From assembly GCA_036877525.1 (NCBI GenBank), contig JAZGTH010000062.1:5289501-5353500 (forward strand): a stretch of DNA of 64,000 nucleotides, given 5' to 3'. Every line of letters starts with the position of its first letter. Position 1 is the first letter of the stretch. Positions 1-17,310 of this stretch are shown piece by piece. The position numbers and the translations under genes are program-made. The notes under the pieces were generated by a model. That model worked only from the letters and a program-made list of their open reading frames with translations. It was not told the origin of the DNA and did no database searches. This DNA comes from Chromobotia macracanthus (taxonomy: Eukaryota > Chordata > Actinopteri > Cypriniformes > Botiidae).

Positions 1-3000
1 CCAATAGAGGTAAGAGGTTACAAGTCGATATTTAGTACTATTGTGTAACATTTAATCATTTTGGACAAAGTAATAGTAAATGTACTACCACAAATTTCTA
101 TTGTAAACCCTGTGTCTCTGCAGTTGGAGATCAAGTCCTGGTTGGTCACAGGAGAGAGTCTGTCAATAGAGTTACTTAACACAGAACGAGGAGACAGAAT
201 TGCAGCACTTAGCAGAATCAGAGAGCTGCAGAACACATCAGCTGCACAGTACAAAACTGTAAGAGCACAGCAATTAGCACTCTGTTCATTACTGTTCATT
301 GCCAGTGAAAGATCAGATCTTTTCTGACTGTTTAGAATGTTTACTAGCTGTGTGTTTAGTAAAATGTAGATTGGTAATTAAACAAAAAGCTGCAGTGTGT
401 TTCACTTAGAGGTCTTCACGGGTACACTTGGATATGAAAACCTGACGTCCGACCCGAGACCCGAGACACTTTGACAAGTGCTTTGGACACTGGTCGGATT
501 CAGTATTAGTTGCCTCGAGTAATTTAAAATAAATGTGCTTTTTCCAAATGGACCCGATCAGACCTGATCCCTTCAATGGAGTGTCTATTTATAATAAACA
601 GCCCACCTTGTTGGCAGAGGCTTTTTGCACTAACCCAGCAAACCAATGTCTGGTTGTGATAAACAACAATACAAAAGACATCATACGCTGTATTGGCGTA
701 GAGCGTAAGGCGTGTGATGTCCACTTTTGACGCGATTGACCAAGTTACCTTTCTTCGTTCAGTCCAATCGGGTTTGAAAATAAATGCCATCTGGTTGGTC
801 TCGGGTCTGATTTAATCGGGTCTGTCTTGGGTTGGGTTTTTCTTTTGAAAACATAATTTATGCATGTCAGGTTCGGGTAAGAAGGGTCGGGTATGGATTT
901 TAGGACACGAGAAGACCTCTAGTTTCAATACCAGATGAAAATAGTTTATCACTGGTAATGACAATATTTTCTCAGGTAATGGACATCATATCATAGATGT
1001 TGACAACGCTATTAAACCAGATATATACATAAAAAAAGCACCTGCATATCTCTTTTTCTAAATCCAAAATCCAACTATAAGGTCTGGAATACACAGCATA
1101 CACACAGGATCCAGCAAACATTGCAAATTGTTTCCTGTAATTTTAGTAACTGTACAACATTAAGGCTCCATATGTGTCCTAAGAAACGAAATGGTTATAT
1201 CAGCAGGCAGTCATTTGACTCCCGATAAAATCCTTGCATGTCTGTACTTGCAAACTAAAAAGTTGAAGTTGCAAGATTTGTTTTTTTGGTTGCTACAAGT
1301 GTAGAGTTACGATCAGTCATTTTTAAATTAGAAATAAAAGTCCAAAAACAATGTATTCATGAATAGAAATGTGAAGAGAGGGATTTCTTTTTGGCATATT
1401 TTATTTTAAATGTTTATGCATGTTATATTAGCCTGTTCCTGAGATAGTGTGTTTAGTTGTTTGTTGTTCCATATATGTCATTTCGACGGATTGCCTTCTC
1501 GTAACATTCCAGACTGTCTGAATCAGTACAGACAAATGCAGATATGCTTTATGTTCTATCATGAGATGATGTTATTTCACTAAGACAAGCACTTGTGTAA
1601 TTACCACTGTGTATAAAATGTTACCTTGACGTTATGGAAAGAGAATTCCCTGTATATTCCTTCAGTGTTTTTCATGTTTTAAAAGTGAATGAGAGCCTGT
1701 TTCTCACACACTCAAGAATGTGTGTTTAGGAAAAGCAGCATGGCTTTAGGACTATGTCATTTGTTTGTGTAGGTGTTCATGTCTTGCTTGTCTGTTTTCG
1801 TGCAGGTAATTTTAGCCTCAGGCTATTACGCAACTTTTAAAGTTACTCTGTTGGCAAAAGCTTTAGAAGGAGTTTATGATGGAGCTGTACACATTACAAC
1901 AGACTATGAGGTATGTGGTCCTGTCCAGAGCATGTTTAACATGTTCACATGAAGGTCTTTATTTCAATTACCCCAATAGCAATTATCTATAAGCTTAAAT
2001 TGCTCTGTATCTCTTTTAGATAATGACCATTCCTGTAAAGGCTCTCATAGCAGTAGGAACTTTAAGCTGTTCCCCTAAACACATCATTCTGCCTCCTTCC
2101 TTCCCGGTGAGTTTGGGAGATGGTCAGTATTCTCCAAATGTTCTTAATGTAAACAAAATAACATTTTTTAAAATAATGGTTTAAAAAAGTATGCTCAAAA
2201 TGTATGTTGAAAGCACACGTTTCTATTGTACCTGTAATATGTGTCCTATGTCATGCTAATTTGTGTTGTTACAAGACATTATTTTTAATGTCGAGACCAT
2301 ACATTAGATAACAAATAATTTCAAAGTAAGATTTTCAGCTATGTTTTTCACTGTCTGATTTGCATGTAGGGAAAAGTAGTTCACCAAGGGTTCAGCATAC
2401 AGAGTTCGTACTCACAGAAAGTGAGGCTTCAGCAGATTCGCTCTCTCACAGAGGATGTCCGGTTTTACTTCAAACGACTTCGCAATAATAAAGTGGAGTT
2501 GGAACCCCGACGAAAGTCCAAGGTGCCAGGCCAAATTATAACAAAATTCCAGACCTAAATTGCACCTGAATTTGGAATAATTTGCTCGTCTTATATTACA
2601 AACTACAACAATAGATTTTATAAATGCATTGATGTCAAGTGTAATTAACTTAGTATTATTACCTGAATGAACTCCAAGTATTAAATTAATATTTTACTTT
2701 CCATTTCCAGGTAGCAAATATTTATTTTGATGCCAGCTTGCAGTGTGGTGATCACTGTTACGTGGGGTTACCGTTTGTGCTAAAATGTATGTTTTCCTCC
2801 AGCACGTTTTTATTCCAATTTCAAAGTATTTGTTGTTTTTGCATGTTTTTATCTCAATACTCTTTCTGTGTGTTTTGGCTCCAGCGGAGTCCAGGCCTCA
2901 TGGTTTAGTCATGCAGGAGGACATGTGGGACGCTGATGTAGATCTACATCAGAGGCTCCTGAAAAGATGGCGGGAGCTCAAAGAGCAATCAGGCCTTGAG

Positions 3001-6000
3001 TGAGTCTGTTTCCTCCTGAGCCTTAAAGCAGATGTTTTAAGATAACCGTACAATGAATGTATGTGTAGCTTTCGGTGACGTGTTTCTCGTGTTTGTGAAG
3101 GGTTGAAGCGTTCTTCGAGGTGAATACAGATCTGCAGAAGAACGTGCAGGCCAAAATTTCTGCACAGCTTACGTGGCCCTCACTGCTCAACTCATCGCAA
3201 CAGATACATTTCCCTCTCACCAACACCAACAGCTCATCGGTAAGTGTATGTACACATGCACAGTGATGTATATAGCAACTTGTTAACCCATTCAAGAACA
3301 GACCTGAACAGACTTCTTTGTTTTACTCTACACACTTATACACAGTCATACCTCAAATTCTAAAGCCCGATACTATATAAGGACTAGCAGATGTTCGATT
3401 TGTCAAGCAGATAAGCTCACATCCGTTGCAGTATTTTTAGTCTTTATGTAGCATTTTTAAGGGGTTGGGTGCTTTGACTATTGCTCTTTTATTATCATGA
3501 CATAAAACACAATGGCTTCAAAATTTATGTTGGAGACAGGACTGTGTATAAAACACAGCATGACTCTTTAAGTAATGTTAACCACAGAACTTATTTACTC
3601 ACCAATCTAAAACCAGCATTCCAAACCCAGAGAGAAATTCCAGAGGAAACCCATGCCTCAGATGCTGATTATTTTCATTTTTCACTACGATGAAACAGAT
3701 CTATAGCCCAAGTAACAGTTCTGTCATCTTGCCCAGTTCTTTCTCATGCCATCTTTAGTGTTCAGTCCAGACACACAAGCAGATATATTATGCGTTGCTC
3801 GTAGCCCATAAATCTCTCTATGCCGACACACAAACACTCATGCAAGCTATGGTACTTGACCCAAATGAAATGCATTGTCTTTGAAATTGTGTCTTCAAAG
3901 GAAGAAGAAGTGATTCTGGAAAACCCGGCTGATGTCCCAGTCTATGTTCAGGTGCTTCCTGTGGCTCTGTACCCAAATCCCATAGTTTTCACAGGGAAAC
4001 TTGCTGACAGGTAGGGCACAACCTGTCAGATCCAAGAAAGAGGCCAATACACGAGTAGATCTTTGTTTTGTGTTGGTTGACTGCATTTCTGAATTTCACA
4101 ATTGTCTGGTGTCTCTTTTCTCTTGTCGTAAAGATTTCCTCCAGGAAAGTTGTCTAATATCAACATTAACACAAATACACTGGAATTCCAGGTCCAGAAA
4201 AATCAGGTAAGTAACTTATAATTACATTTTATTGTTCAGTTTAGTCAATAAATTAATTTGACTGTTCTACTCGACAAAATTTATTTCATTATTCCAACCT
4301 CAAGCAAGAATTGCGGCATAGTAAAAACTGGTGGGGCACAAATATGTTTCATAGTATTGTGATATTTCATCTCATAATGCTCTGTCTGTATTTTCTTGCC
4401 AAGAATGAATATTTGTGGGGAAAAATTAAGAGCAACTTTGTAAGAAGGCAAATGCTTTGGTACTGCTTTGGTTCAGTGCACACTGATTTATTTCTACTGG
4501 ACCAAAATCCAAACTCAAAACAAGCTAAGAATATACTTGTGCAAAACACCAAAGTCCAGTGCAGAAAAATGTAAATAACTACATACACAAAAGAAATCAC
4601 ATTATTATAACATTGGGAGCCAGATATGGATTTAATACTGCATCACTAGGTCCCTGCTGAGATTCCCATTCATACGGCAAAAGTGGCTTTGGGATAGCTA
4701 CACAAAGGCATCTCTTTGTGTCGCTAATAATTTGTGTGTGTGTATGTGTGTGTGTCAGTCTTCAGAAATGAAGAGTTCCACAGGATTTATTGAAGGTTTA
4801 ATTCGGCCCTATGTATACAACCTGCTTCTGATGCCTGGGGAGGTGAAGTCCTTCAATGTGAGGTTTAGACCCATCAGCAATCACACTGTGTCATCTCTGC
4901 TGGTCATCAGGTGAGCTCGATATGCCATTTTATCTGTCAAAGTAGAATGACAGTACTCAGTTTAACACTGTCATTCATTTTTATACAGGAACAACCTGAC
5001 AGTAGTTGACCTAATTATGGTCCATGGTCGAGGTACCACAGAGAGTCTGAGGCTGGCTGGTAAAGCCCCAGGTGTTGGCAGCTCCTTGAGGTTTAAACTT
5101 ACTGAATCATTTCTCAAAGACTGTTCAGATGGTGAGGATCTTTAAACATTTAACAAATACTTGAAGCTGTTTACATTGTGCCTTAGCTTTATCATTGTGG
5201 TAAACTAGCTGGAGAATTTACCTTTCTATTCACGTGATTACTGAATCTGTGTATTTCTCAAAGTCAAAGCCAAGGAGCCAAACTTCACACTTCGAAAGAC
5301 ATTCAGGCTGGAGAACACAGGGCTTCTGCCAATTCACATCCGATCGATGGAGATCAGTGGCAATGCATGTGAAGGCTACGGATTCAAAATTCTCAACTGT
5401 GAAGAATTTGCACTTAAACCAAACACTTCAAAAGACCTCATCATATTGTGAGTAGTTTCAGCGTTACTGTTTAAAAATGCAGCACTATGGGATATGTTTC
5501 TTATATATGTTGAGTTAAGAGTTCTCTTTGAGCTGCCTCGGGTTTGAAAAAAATATTGAATGTTGGTCTTATCTGATGTATATGTGCAGGTTTACACCAG
5601 ATTTCACATCGTCTCGAGTTATCCGAGAGCTGAAGTTGGTCACTGCAGGAGGCTCAGTGTTTGTGTTTATGCTGAATGCCTCATTGCCATATCACATGCT
5701 GCCAGTGTGTGCCGAGATCCTTCCCCGCCCCAACTGGGAACTAGAGCTCTACATCATCGTCTCCCTCATTATGAGGTCTTGTTTTTTATATCACTACTCA
5801 CAATTCAGATTTTCTGAACAGCTTAATCTGAATTAATCATGCACGCATTTGGCTTGGATCTGTTTTGTAAAATTGTAATTTCTTGCGTTCACACTGCAAA
5901 AAGCTTTATTGTGATGCCCCACATGGGACTGAAACAGTTTATCTATATTTAAAGATGATTAACAGTCATATCTCTTTAGCTCCATGTTCCTGCTGGTCAT

Positions 6001-9000
6001 CGCTACAGCCTATCTAGAGGCCCAGGGAATATGGGAGCCCTTCAAACGACGGTTATCTGTGGAATCCAACTCTCCTATGGAGACTGGAAGACCATTTGAT
6101 CTCAGGGAAATTGTACGAATTCAGAGTGATGCTAAGTGAGTGGAGTTGGCACTTATTTAGCTGATTTTACATTAAAGTGGTCTTTCACTTTTTCACTGTA
6201 CATTCTTCCTTGTCACACACCACATGATTTTTTTTGTGGATTGTGTTCAATCTTTTGCAGCTTGAATGATTTTGCAGACTCCAACCAGAATTCGATGAGA
6301 GGAATGTACGGGTCAGGCAGTGGAGGACGGGCTGGGGGTCGGCAAGGTGGTCCACACTCCAATTCCAATGGCAATGGTGTTCTGCCAGACAGCAAAGCCA
6401 GATCTGGTTCAGGCCGCTCTGGATCTATGCAGTCCTCCTCCACCTATTCTCTCAATAAAGACAGTGGCCAAGGACTAGGCCAGCTGACGAACCGGAAAGC
6501 CCGGAGTTCCCGGCAGCAGCAGCAGGGGTCAGGCCTCTTAGAGGACCTTCAGACCTTAGGGTCCTCACAGTCCAATAGAGTCCACAGTACTGAGGATCAG
6601 GATTACAACAGACTCCTAGTGGCTATGGACAAAGACCTCGACAGGCCAGAGTCTCCAGCCATGGTGTCTGCAGAACAGAATTCACAGCCATCTTCACAAA
6701 ACAAAGGTAATGCAGAGGTTTATGGCTGTGGAAGGTCAGATTATGACGATTCTTTTATCTTGTTTCACAGCGTTTGTCATTGATCCTTTGCTAATTGCTA
6801 AATGCAGATTGTAACTTGTGATTTTTACAGTTCTCTTTACATGTTTTTATTTTGAAGTGCTTGAATCAAAGGGGAAAGTGAGAAATAAAACAAAAGCTCT
6901 GAAGAAGAAAGAGGAAAAGGAGAGAAAAATAAAGCGAAAGACTCAAGGGGAAGATTTAAAAGAACCACCAGCAGACAATGATGACAGCTCCTCTACTACC
7001 ACTGAGACCTCAAACCCTGACATGGAGGCCAATATTAAAGAGGCACGTACACAAGTCACAAATGCTAGGCTAATCGTAATTCCTAAAAGTTCTAACCAAA
7101 GTAACAAAGGTCTTTGAATAATAAATATATTTCTGGGATCCAAACCCATGACCTTGGCGTTGCTAGTGGAATGCTCTACCAGTTACATGTTACATGTATG
7201 TTGTTGTTGTTGTTATAAACAGGAGCCAGTGAAGGCCAAAAGCAAAACCAGTATGGACAGTGGAAAAGAAAGAGAAGAAATTACTCCCTCCCCAACTAAA
7301 CCAAAAAATAAGAAACAGTCAACTGCAAAAAAGGACAGCCAGGTGGAGAAATCCAGGTTTGTTAGGATTTAAATCTATAGCTATCTATCTATAAAGATAA
7401 ATCTATCTAAATCTATAATCTAAGTGTGTCATGTCAATGTCACTTAGGGGCACCAAAAGAAATTGTAATTGTCTGAGTAATGCAACCGAGCTGCCTGTTA
7501 TTTACATTGTGTCATCCTGTGCCTTAAATTTGGATCTGGCTTTCTATTGGCTGTACAGTGGGAACCAAAGGCATGTTTAGAACTGTGATTCAGTTTGGTG
7601 CCTCTAGTGGAGCGGAATTAGGTTGCATTAAGCTTTACTACATAGTACACTGATTCGGAATAAATACATTTTTTTAATACAATGGAAATGGTTCTAGTGA
7701 TGGCTGGTGCATTTGTCTAAACAATCCCTCTCTATGTTAAATGAAGCTTAGTTTATGATCAACATCTTTATTTTCTACGCAGCTCTCTAGAACTCCCTTA
7801 CATCACTCCCCTGGAAAAACAGGATAAGCAGCGAAAAACCTTAACCAAAACCCTCAACAGCACAGGAATTCATGGTGTCTCCAAACCACGGGCTCCGAGC
7901 AAATGTTAGTGACTGATCTGAGCTTTCCATTTTGCATTTGAATCTGTTAACTCTAGAAAAAGAGAAGAAAAAATAGAAAAAAAAGAAGATAAATTTGTTC
8001 CGTCTTTCTTAGTGGTCAGTGGAAGGATGGGGGATGAGCGGCCATCTCTACTTGGAAAGTTTCTATCCAATGGCTCCATGCAGGAGCTGGGCCATAGCAG
8101 TGGATCTGAAGGGGATAAAGAGTCCCCTCCACCAGAATGGGACATTCCACTCAACAAAACCGGTGATCGTAAGTAATAAGACAGGAATGAAAACTTGGGC
8201 CCAGATGAATATATAGACTTCAGGGTTAAGTTAGCAGGATTTATTTTTATCATGTACATCTAGCTAGTAATCACTTCAGTTTATTAATATGTAGTGTAAA
8301 CGTACAGTCAGTTTCTAGTTAATTACCGTACCTCTGTTTCAGGATCTAAATATTTCTAAATATTGTTTTTATCAGAAGCAGACAGTCTTCAGCAGATATC
8401 TATGCAGACCATGCATGCAGACCCATTTCTGAAAGGACCCAGTTCGGTTATGTCCAGAAGCTGTTCTCCACCCCCGACCTCTCCTAGCCTGGTGCCTCGT
8501 GGAAGCTACAACAACATGCTCCACACCAGCAGGTACCTTGGACACCAAGATTTAACTTTTAAAATGCCCATAACAGGAAACTATGGCATTTGGATAATTT
8601 CCCTTAAGCAATTTGGATGGCCTTATTCAGACATTTGACAAAATGTATAGAATATCAATGAGTTCAATTGCTTGTCTTATGTATTTTTGTAGCGATGTTA
8701 GTTCAAAGAAGGCTCCAGGGAATAAACTCACCAAGTCAGCCTCTCTTCCTGGCCAAAATGGAAATCCAACCTTTGCAGCTGTAGCTGCTGGCTATGACAG
8801 AAGTCCTGGTGAGTACAGCTGTCAGATTGCTGCTGATGGATGCACTTTTAATGTTGTGGTGCAGGATGTGGCCATTGTGTGCTTTTGTTTTCACAGGTGG
8901 CAGTGGTTCAGGTAAGCCTGACAGTCTTGGAAAGGTGACGCTGGCTCATATGACCTCAGTGGAGAGTGAGGAATCTGATAGGTATGTTATTTAACAATGA

Positions 9001-10558
9001 GAACAATTAATCTACTAAATCTTTTTCTTTCTTTTTATAAACACCTAATGATGTTATCATGCATTTTTTTTATTTTTAGTTCTGGATTGTGGAGCCCAAT
9101 AGACAATACCAGCAGCCCCAGTTTTGGCCCGGCTAATTCTTTCTCTGCTTTTGGACTCAACAACCCCCTTAACCTCTCTGGAGGTATGCAGCAGCCCATC
9201 GACTCAAAGCAAAATGTTATACCTTTTTAATTTATTTCTTGATTGACTGATTGTCATTTGCTGGTGTCAGTGTGCCCAATATAATTATTACTCTCTGTAT
9301 TAGTTTTTAGAGGTATGACTGTTCCTAAGAGTTCTGAGCCCCAGCAGAGCTGGCCTGACTACACTCCAGTATCACCGTCCATTTGGGAAACTGATCCTAG
9401 TAATTCTTGGGCTACTAGCTCTGGATCTCCCACAACTCCCACAACTGTAAGACATTTAAATTCAATATAATCATGCATTTTATAATGGTGGAGAGTGCAA
9501 GCTGTCAAATTAGCCTGTCTTATTCACATTCCTAATGAATGTGAATGAGACAATGTTCCCCAATGAACACACATAAAGATGTGAAAAACATGCACAATAA
9601 TACTGAGAAAGAATTAAGAATGTAAAAGGAGGTTAATCTGAATGCATGTTCATTTAACGCTGTCTGTGAGTGCAAGCTAATCATTACATCTTTGTCTTTA
9701 TACCTTAAGGGATAATGAAGGGGATAACTAACGTTTTTTTTTTTGCTATAACAACTGGCACATTTTTCCACTTATTATACAGCTACTTGCAACATGAGTA
9801 AATTATTGGACATAAAATATTGATATTAAATATTTTAGTAGTTCATTTGTAACAAATACAAACCTTCTGCAAATTAAAACCATTAACTATCAGCTTTAAG
9901 CCGAGACAAAATGCTCAAACTGCACAAAATATGCAGTTTGGTTTAATTCTTTGTAAATATAACCATATGAATGTTATTAATTATTGATATTTATAAATAT
10001 TTACCTTTAATTTATTTGTAAGTAAATTATTTGCAAGGTCAAGATGACACGCAGTATCAGGATGACCCTGTGTTATTTAGACAGTTGATTTAGGTGGCTG
10101 TTATCAGGGAATAAATACCATAGCAACTGGCCATCAGAGTCAAGTATTGCAGAGTGCTGTGTAATAAAGACAAATTAACTTATTTGCCAGACAGCAGGAT
10201 TATACATGAGATAGGTTGTATGCTCAAGATATCCCATCACTCCAGATAAATGTAGTATTTCTGCTAAGAGGATGAATGTCTTTCTTTCTGTCTTTAGTCC
10301 ATTTTGGGGAATGCGCACAGTCCATGGTCCTTCAGCAGCTCCATCTGGTCAACCGGCAATGACTCCACCCTCAACCCCTTCAACCCGCCTACACCCCCCA
10401 CTCTCCCTGACTTGGCCAGCCATACTGCACCGCCCACACCTGCCCCCAATGACATGGGCCGCACCTACAACCCCTGGAACATGGGGTGGTCTCCCTCACT
10501 AAATCGCTGGAACTCAGAGCCCTGGCCTAACAGTCCTGACAGCAACAATGGAATCTGA
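1..10558 (+). CDS. tmem131: TMEM131, transmembrane protein 131 (5' end outside window)
   Basis: Type I ER membrane protein. In the family, the lumenal PapD-like part binds procollagen and the cytoplasmic tail binds the TRAPP III subunit TRAPPC8 to promote collagen export. Exons read: 1-9 (P-I-E), 124-258, 1806-1910, 2020-2106, 2370-2522, 2711-2786, 2885-2999, 3101-3239, 3901-4010, 4134-4206, 4759-4910, 4989-5131, 5264-5447, 5590-5775, 5980-6135, 6261-6706, 6858 to about 7075, 7223-7356, 7783-7904, 8013-8168, 8376-8532, 8693-8808, 8897-8981, 9080-9183, 9304-9446 and 10298-10558 (stop TGA). Phases agree throughout except for uncertainty at the end of the 6858 exon. Diagnostic stretches are [31 protein letters not shown] and [12 protein letters not shown] hydrophobic membrane span ([20 protein letters not shown]) crosses the 5775/5980 junction and is followed by a low-complexity Ser/Gly/Lys-rich tail. 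The W-rich C-terminus ([15 protein letters not shown]) fits TMEM131 rather than TMEM131L. The long introns 259-1805, 3240-3900 and 9447-10297 hold no other gene that I can see. Confidence 0.93.
407..921. mobile_element. Non-autonomous hAT-like element (about 515 bp)
   Basis: The ends are inverted copies of TAGAGGTCTTC (407-417) and GAAGACCTCTA (911-921). They are flanked by a near-perfect 8-bp duplication, gtttcact at 399-406 and gtttcaat at 922-929. An 8-bp target duplication fits the hAT superfamily. The interior has repeated GGGTCGGGT/CCCGACCCG-like motifs near both ends and no transposase reading frame. It lies in the tmem131 intron between the 258 and 1806 exon boundaries. Confidence 0.75.
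4733..4756 (+). repeat. (TG)n tract abutting a tmem131 3' splice site
   Basis: A TG-rich run ends in cag directly before the exon that starts at 4759. In the transcript this is a UG-repeat serving as most of the polypyrimidine region. Confidence 0.8.
7134..7186 (-). mobile_element. tRNA-derived SINE head fragment
   Basis: Read on the minus strand it gives a box-A-like GGTAGAGCATT followed by a box-B-like GGTTTGGATCC, about 30 bases apart, with the 'caaggtcatggg' spacer common in teleost tRNA SINEs. It sits within 130 bp downstream of a tmem131 exon. Confidence 0.65.
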
Positions 10559-13532
10559 CATAGATTTGCCCCATTATGCAAAACAAAAAATGCAGTGGTT
10601 TCTAATATTCTTTTATTTCCCTTTGTAAAACAGTACTTTGTACATCCAAGATCATTTTAATTATAAAAATCCATTTAATTAAAGTCGGAAATTCTAAAGG
10701 TAGAAATTTTCACCCAAAATCCAGTGCTGCATTTCCATGTACCCTTCAAAATTCAGGCCTGTTTATTTTGGTGGAATATTGTAAAAATGTCTTCGGTTAA
10801 ATTTTAACTGACACAATGAATGAAAGATTGTAGACACTGGCCGGGAATGGTATTGCCCTTGTAGGGATGTTTTTCTTTACGATTTTAGAGTCCCTGTTTT
10901 GAGTAATACTGAATTTGGATTTCAGGTATATGACCCAGTATTACTGTATAATTTAAGATGCAGTGTTACTCAATTTAAAATAAGCACTTTGTGTAAAACC
11001 CCGCTCATAGAGCTGTTATTTTGCTTTAAAGATTTCATTCGTTTTAGAGAATTTTCTGACCACACTTGTTAGTTCTTTTAACATTTGGAAACAAGTATTA
11101 AGTGGTTAGCAAGATGATAATTATTATCATGTTTATTAGGACCATATGGTCTTACCCCTCTAAGTCAAAGTCAGATTGTCCAATTTTATTTCATTTTGTT
11201 TTATTTGACCTCTGCATAAAGTGAAAAGCTTTATTTGCTGAAATTGACTTAATTTGAGGGAGCTTAAAGAACTTGAAATGTGTTCTTTGCATCATTCATT
11301 TGTCACTTGAGGGAAAGACAGCTCACATTGGTTAAAATAAACATTAAGTTGGAATATCAACTTGTTTTGTTTGTGCCTAAAATCTAACCCTGCTAAACAG
11401 AACGGTAATTGTGAACGAACAAGCAATCTGTATTTAAGGATTGAGGATAGTTGTGTGCTGAATGTCTGCTGGTAATTTTGAAATTGAAGTTGTAAACCAA
11501 ATACAACTTGCAGAAGGTGAGGAGGAACACCTTGCCGGGTGTATTTCTCCAAAACTATGAGACCTGTGCGTATACGAGTAAACAAACTGATCTGTAAACA
11601 AACAGTTGTGCAAAAGAAATTCAACAAATCAGCCACAATATGGCATCAATAATATCAAATATTCTGTATAATTTTACACATTTCAATACATTACTAATTT
11701 TTAGTAATGTAAAAATGTAAAAACTACTGTTTGAATTGGTATTGGATGTAACCGAGATGGTCCACAAACCGAGAGAACCCGCAGTACATTTTGACATTCA
11801 TCAGTGTTTCCAAAGCAGTGTTTAGTACACTTAAGCAAAGTTTATTTCTAAGTATAATTTACGTAGTAAGTATTACATCTAGTGTACTTGTAAGTGTTCT
11901 AGTTCAATACTATGTAAAGTTTATAAGTATATTTTAAGTAGAGCTAACTAAAGTGTAACAGTAGTAAACTTTGAATACACTACAATAATTTGTTTCTCTA
12001 AAAAGTGCATTTCTGAGAAATATATACAAAGCAGATGTGAAAGTATAATTTCTTATTTTTTGTTTATAAGACGTATACCAATAGCAGACTTTTTTGTAAG
12101 GAAAGCCACGCCCCTGAATATAAAAGTTAAGTATAAAAAGCTGCTTTAAATAAGCGGCGTTTATAATAAACAACAAACAAGCTTATCATGAGATTCATAT
12201 AATATGTAAGCTATAGCCACGTTTTAAAACAAATGCATAGGCACAGTAAAAGCATATTATTCATGCATTTTCAAAAGAAAAAGTTATAAAACCAGGCTAC
12301 ATTTTAAGTCTTTTTAATGTCTTTTTTTTAAAGTTTTATGCTGTTTATTAACAGTTTAACTTCAGTTCATTCATTTACATGCAGCTCGGCCACATTCAAC
12401 ACAACCACGCTTTACTTCCTCTGAAAGAAAACCAAAACAGAGGTGGGCCGTTTCTAAAGCTATCACGATTTACTAAACCGCCAGTCAAACGTCAACGTTT
12501 TCGATAAATATCTACATGTGTTTTCAATATCACTTTATAAAGTGTTATAGTATATACAATGAAATGTGATTTAAAGAGATATTTTGATCTTTTATCTGCT
12601 ACAACACCCCCATATGTAGGATTGGAATCGCCTGCCGAAAGCGAGGCAGTCAAACGGAGAGGTCGCGCAGTGCAGTTTATATAAAACATCCCCGCAGGAT
12701 TGACGAGGTAGGTGCAGTCAGCTTGTTTCAACCCGTTTAACAAAGATCAAATGCAACAAATGCATGCGTTTTCACATTATATTTCTCAACGAAATAACGA
12801 TGGTTGGGGTAAAAAGTGGGTTGCTGGGTTGTGCTAAGAGCCTGTTAATGGCTGCATGGATTGTGCTTAGCTGCTATGAATGTTGTGGCTGTGCGATGTA
12901 AAGGTTTGGAGTCAGATTGCAGGGATTTATCCTCTGATCTGTTATTGAAACATGAGCTAGCTATTGTCATCGATACAGAGTGACCAAACGATGCTGACAT
13001 ATGACGATGTAAGTACACAATTTAACTATGTGGTGCAAATGAGGGTTAGTCCATTTAAACGCCTGTTATTGAAAGCTACTGTCAGTCTTAGCTTCCTTAG
13101 TCAGTCTTTTCTGGATGAGAGCAATCTGGCCTAGTTCAGGACTATGTAACCATACATAATTTTGTTATTTAGGTGTTTTGTTTTCGTGAATGATGCTTCG
13201 GTGCTCCTAAAAATTGTGCACCATCTGTTGATCACAACAGTAGCACTTCTGTAAGTCACTTTAAATAAGAGCAAATGTAAAAAAAAAAAAAAGATTGCAT
13301 ATGTTTTTCAAAGCATTGTATAGTTATGTAATACTTCATTTATAATCCTTAATTTGATTTTGTCGTGTAGATTGCGCTTGGCTGTTGAATTGCAGTTTCC
13401 TCATGCAATCTCTGTCTCTTATTTTAATTGTAGTTAGTGAGATTCCTTGATCTCTCCTTTTGGATCAAACTGTCCCAGCTGAACAAACACCTGTAGGTTA
13501 TTCTCTTAACCATCATCCCAGTTCTCCGTTCA
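10559..13532 (+). other. tmem131 3' UTR and tmem131-bivm intergenic / bivm 5' region
   Basis: The proximal part is the tmem131 3' UTR. Possible polyadenylation signals are ATTAAA at 10678-10683 and AATAAA at 11336-11341. No coding potential was recognised. A locally GC-richer patch near 12600-12720 may belong to the bivm promoter. A plausible non-coding bivm 5' exon ends at 13008 (donor gtaagt at 13009) and joins an acceptor at 13432-13433 (polypyrimidine tract then tag), placing the start codon about 100 bases into the next exon. This splice is inferred, not proven. Confidence 0.5.
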
Positions 13533-17033
<3,501 letters not shown>

Positions 17034-17162
17034 ATCTGAAATAGTCAACCCTCCACCTGAGGAGCTAATTGGGTTTTACAAAAGTTTTGAACAAGTATAT
17101 TTACCTCTCCAGGTTGTTAGCAACAGTGAAATAGTTATGTTAAGACTAGTTTGCAGGCCAGC

Positions 17163-17310
17163 TTTTGGGTGGTGTAGTGGTTAAAGCTCAGTTGTCGTAA
17201 CCAATAAAGTTGCTGGTTAGATTCCCATAAAGAACAAGTCAAGAGCTATTGTAAGAGCTTTGCTCTTAACACTGGTTTGCTTCACGGGAATCTGCCAAAT
17301 ATTAAGGCAA
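17163..17310 (+). mobile_element. tRNA-derived SINE in the bivm 3' UTR
   Basis: A box-A-like GGTGTAGTGGTTAAAGC is followed by 'gtaaccaataaagttgctggttagattccc' in form (box B GGTTAGATTCC), the classic teleost tRNA-SINE head. A diverged tail (aatctgccaaatattaag) ends near 17310. It lies about 130 bp past the bivm stop, before the polyadenylation site, so it is probably transcribed in the 3' UTR. Confidence 0.72.

Noticed and set aside
11800..12000. Possible MITE with repeated 'aagtgtactt'-like words
   Set aside because: Inverted similarity between the two ends is too weak to define termini or a target duplication.
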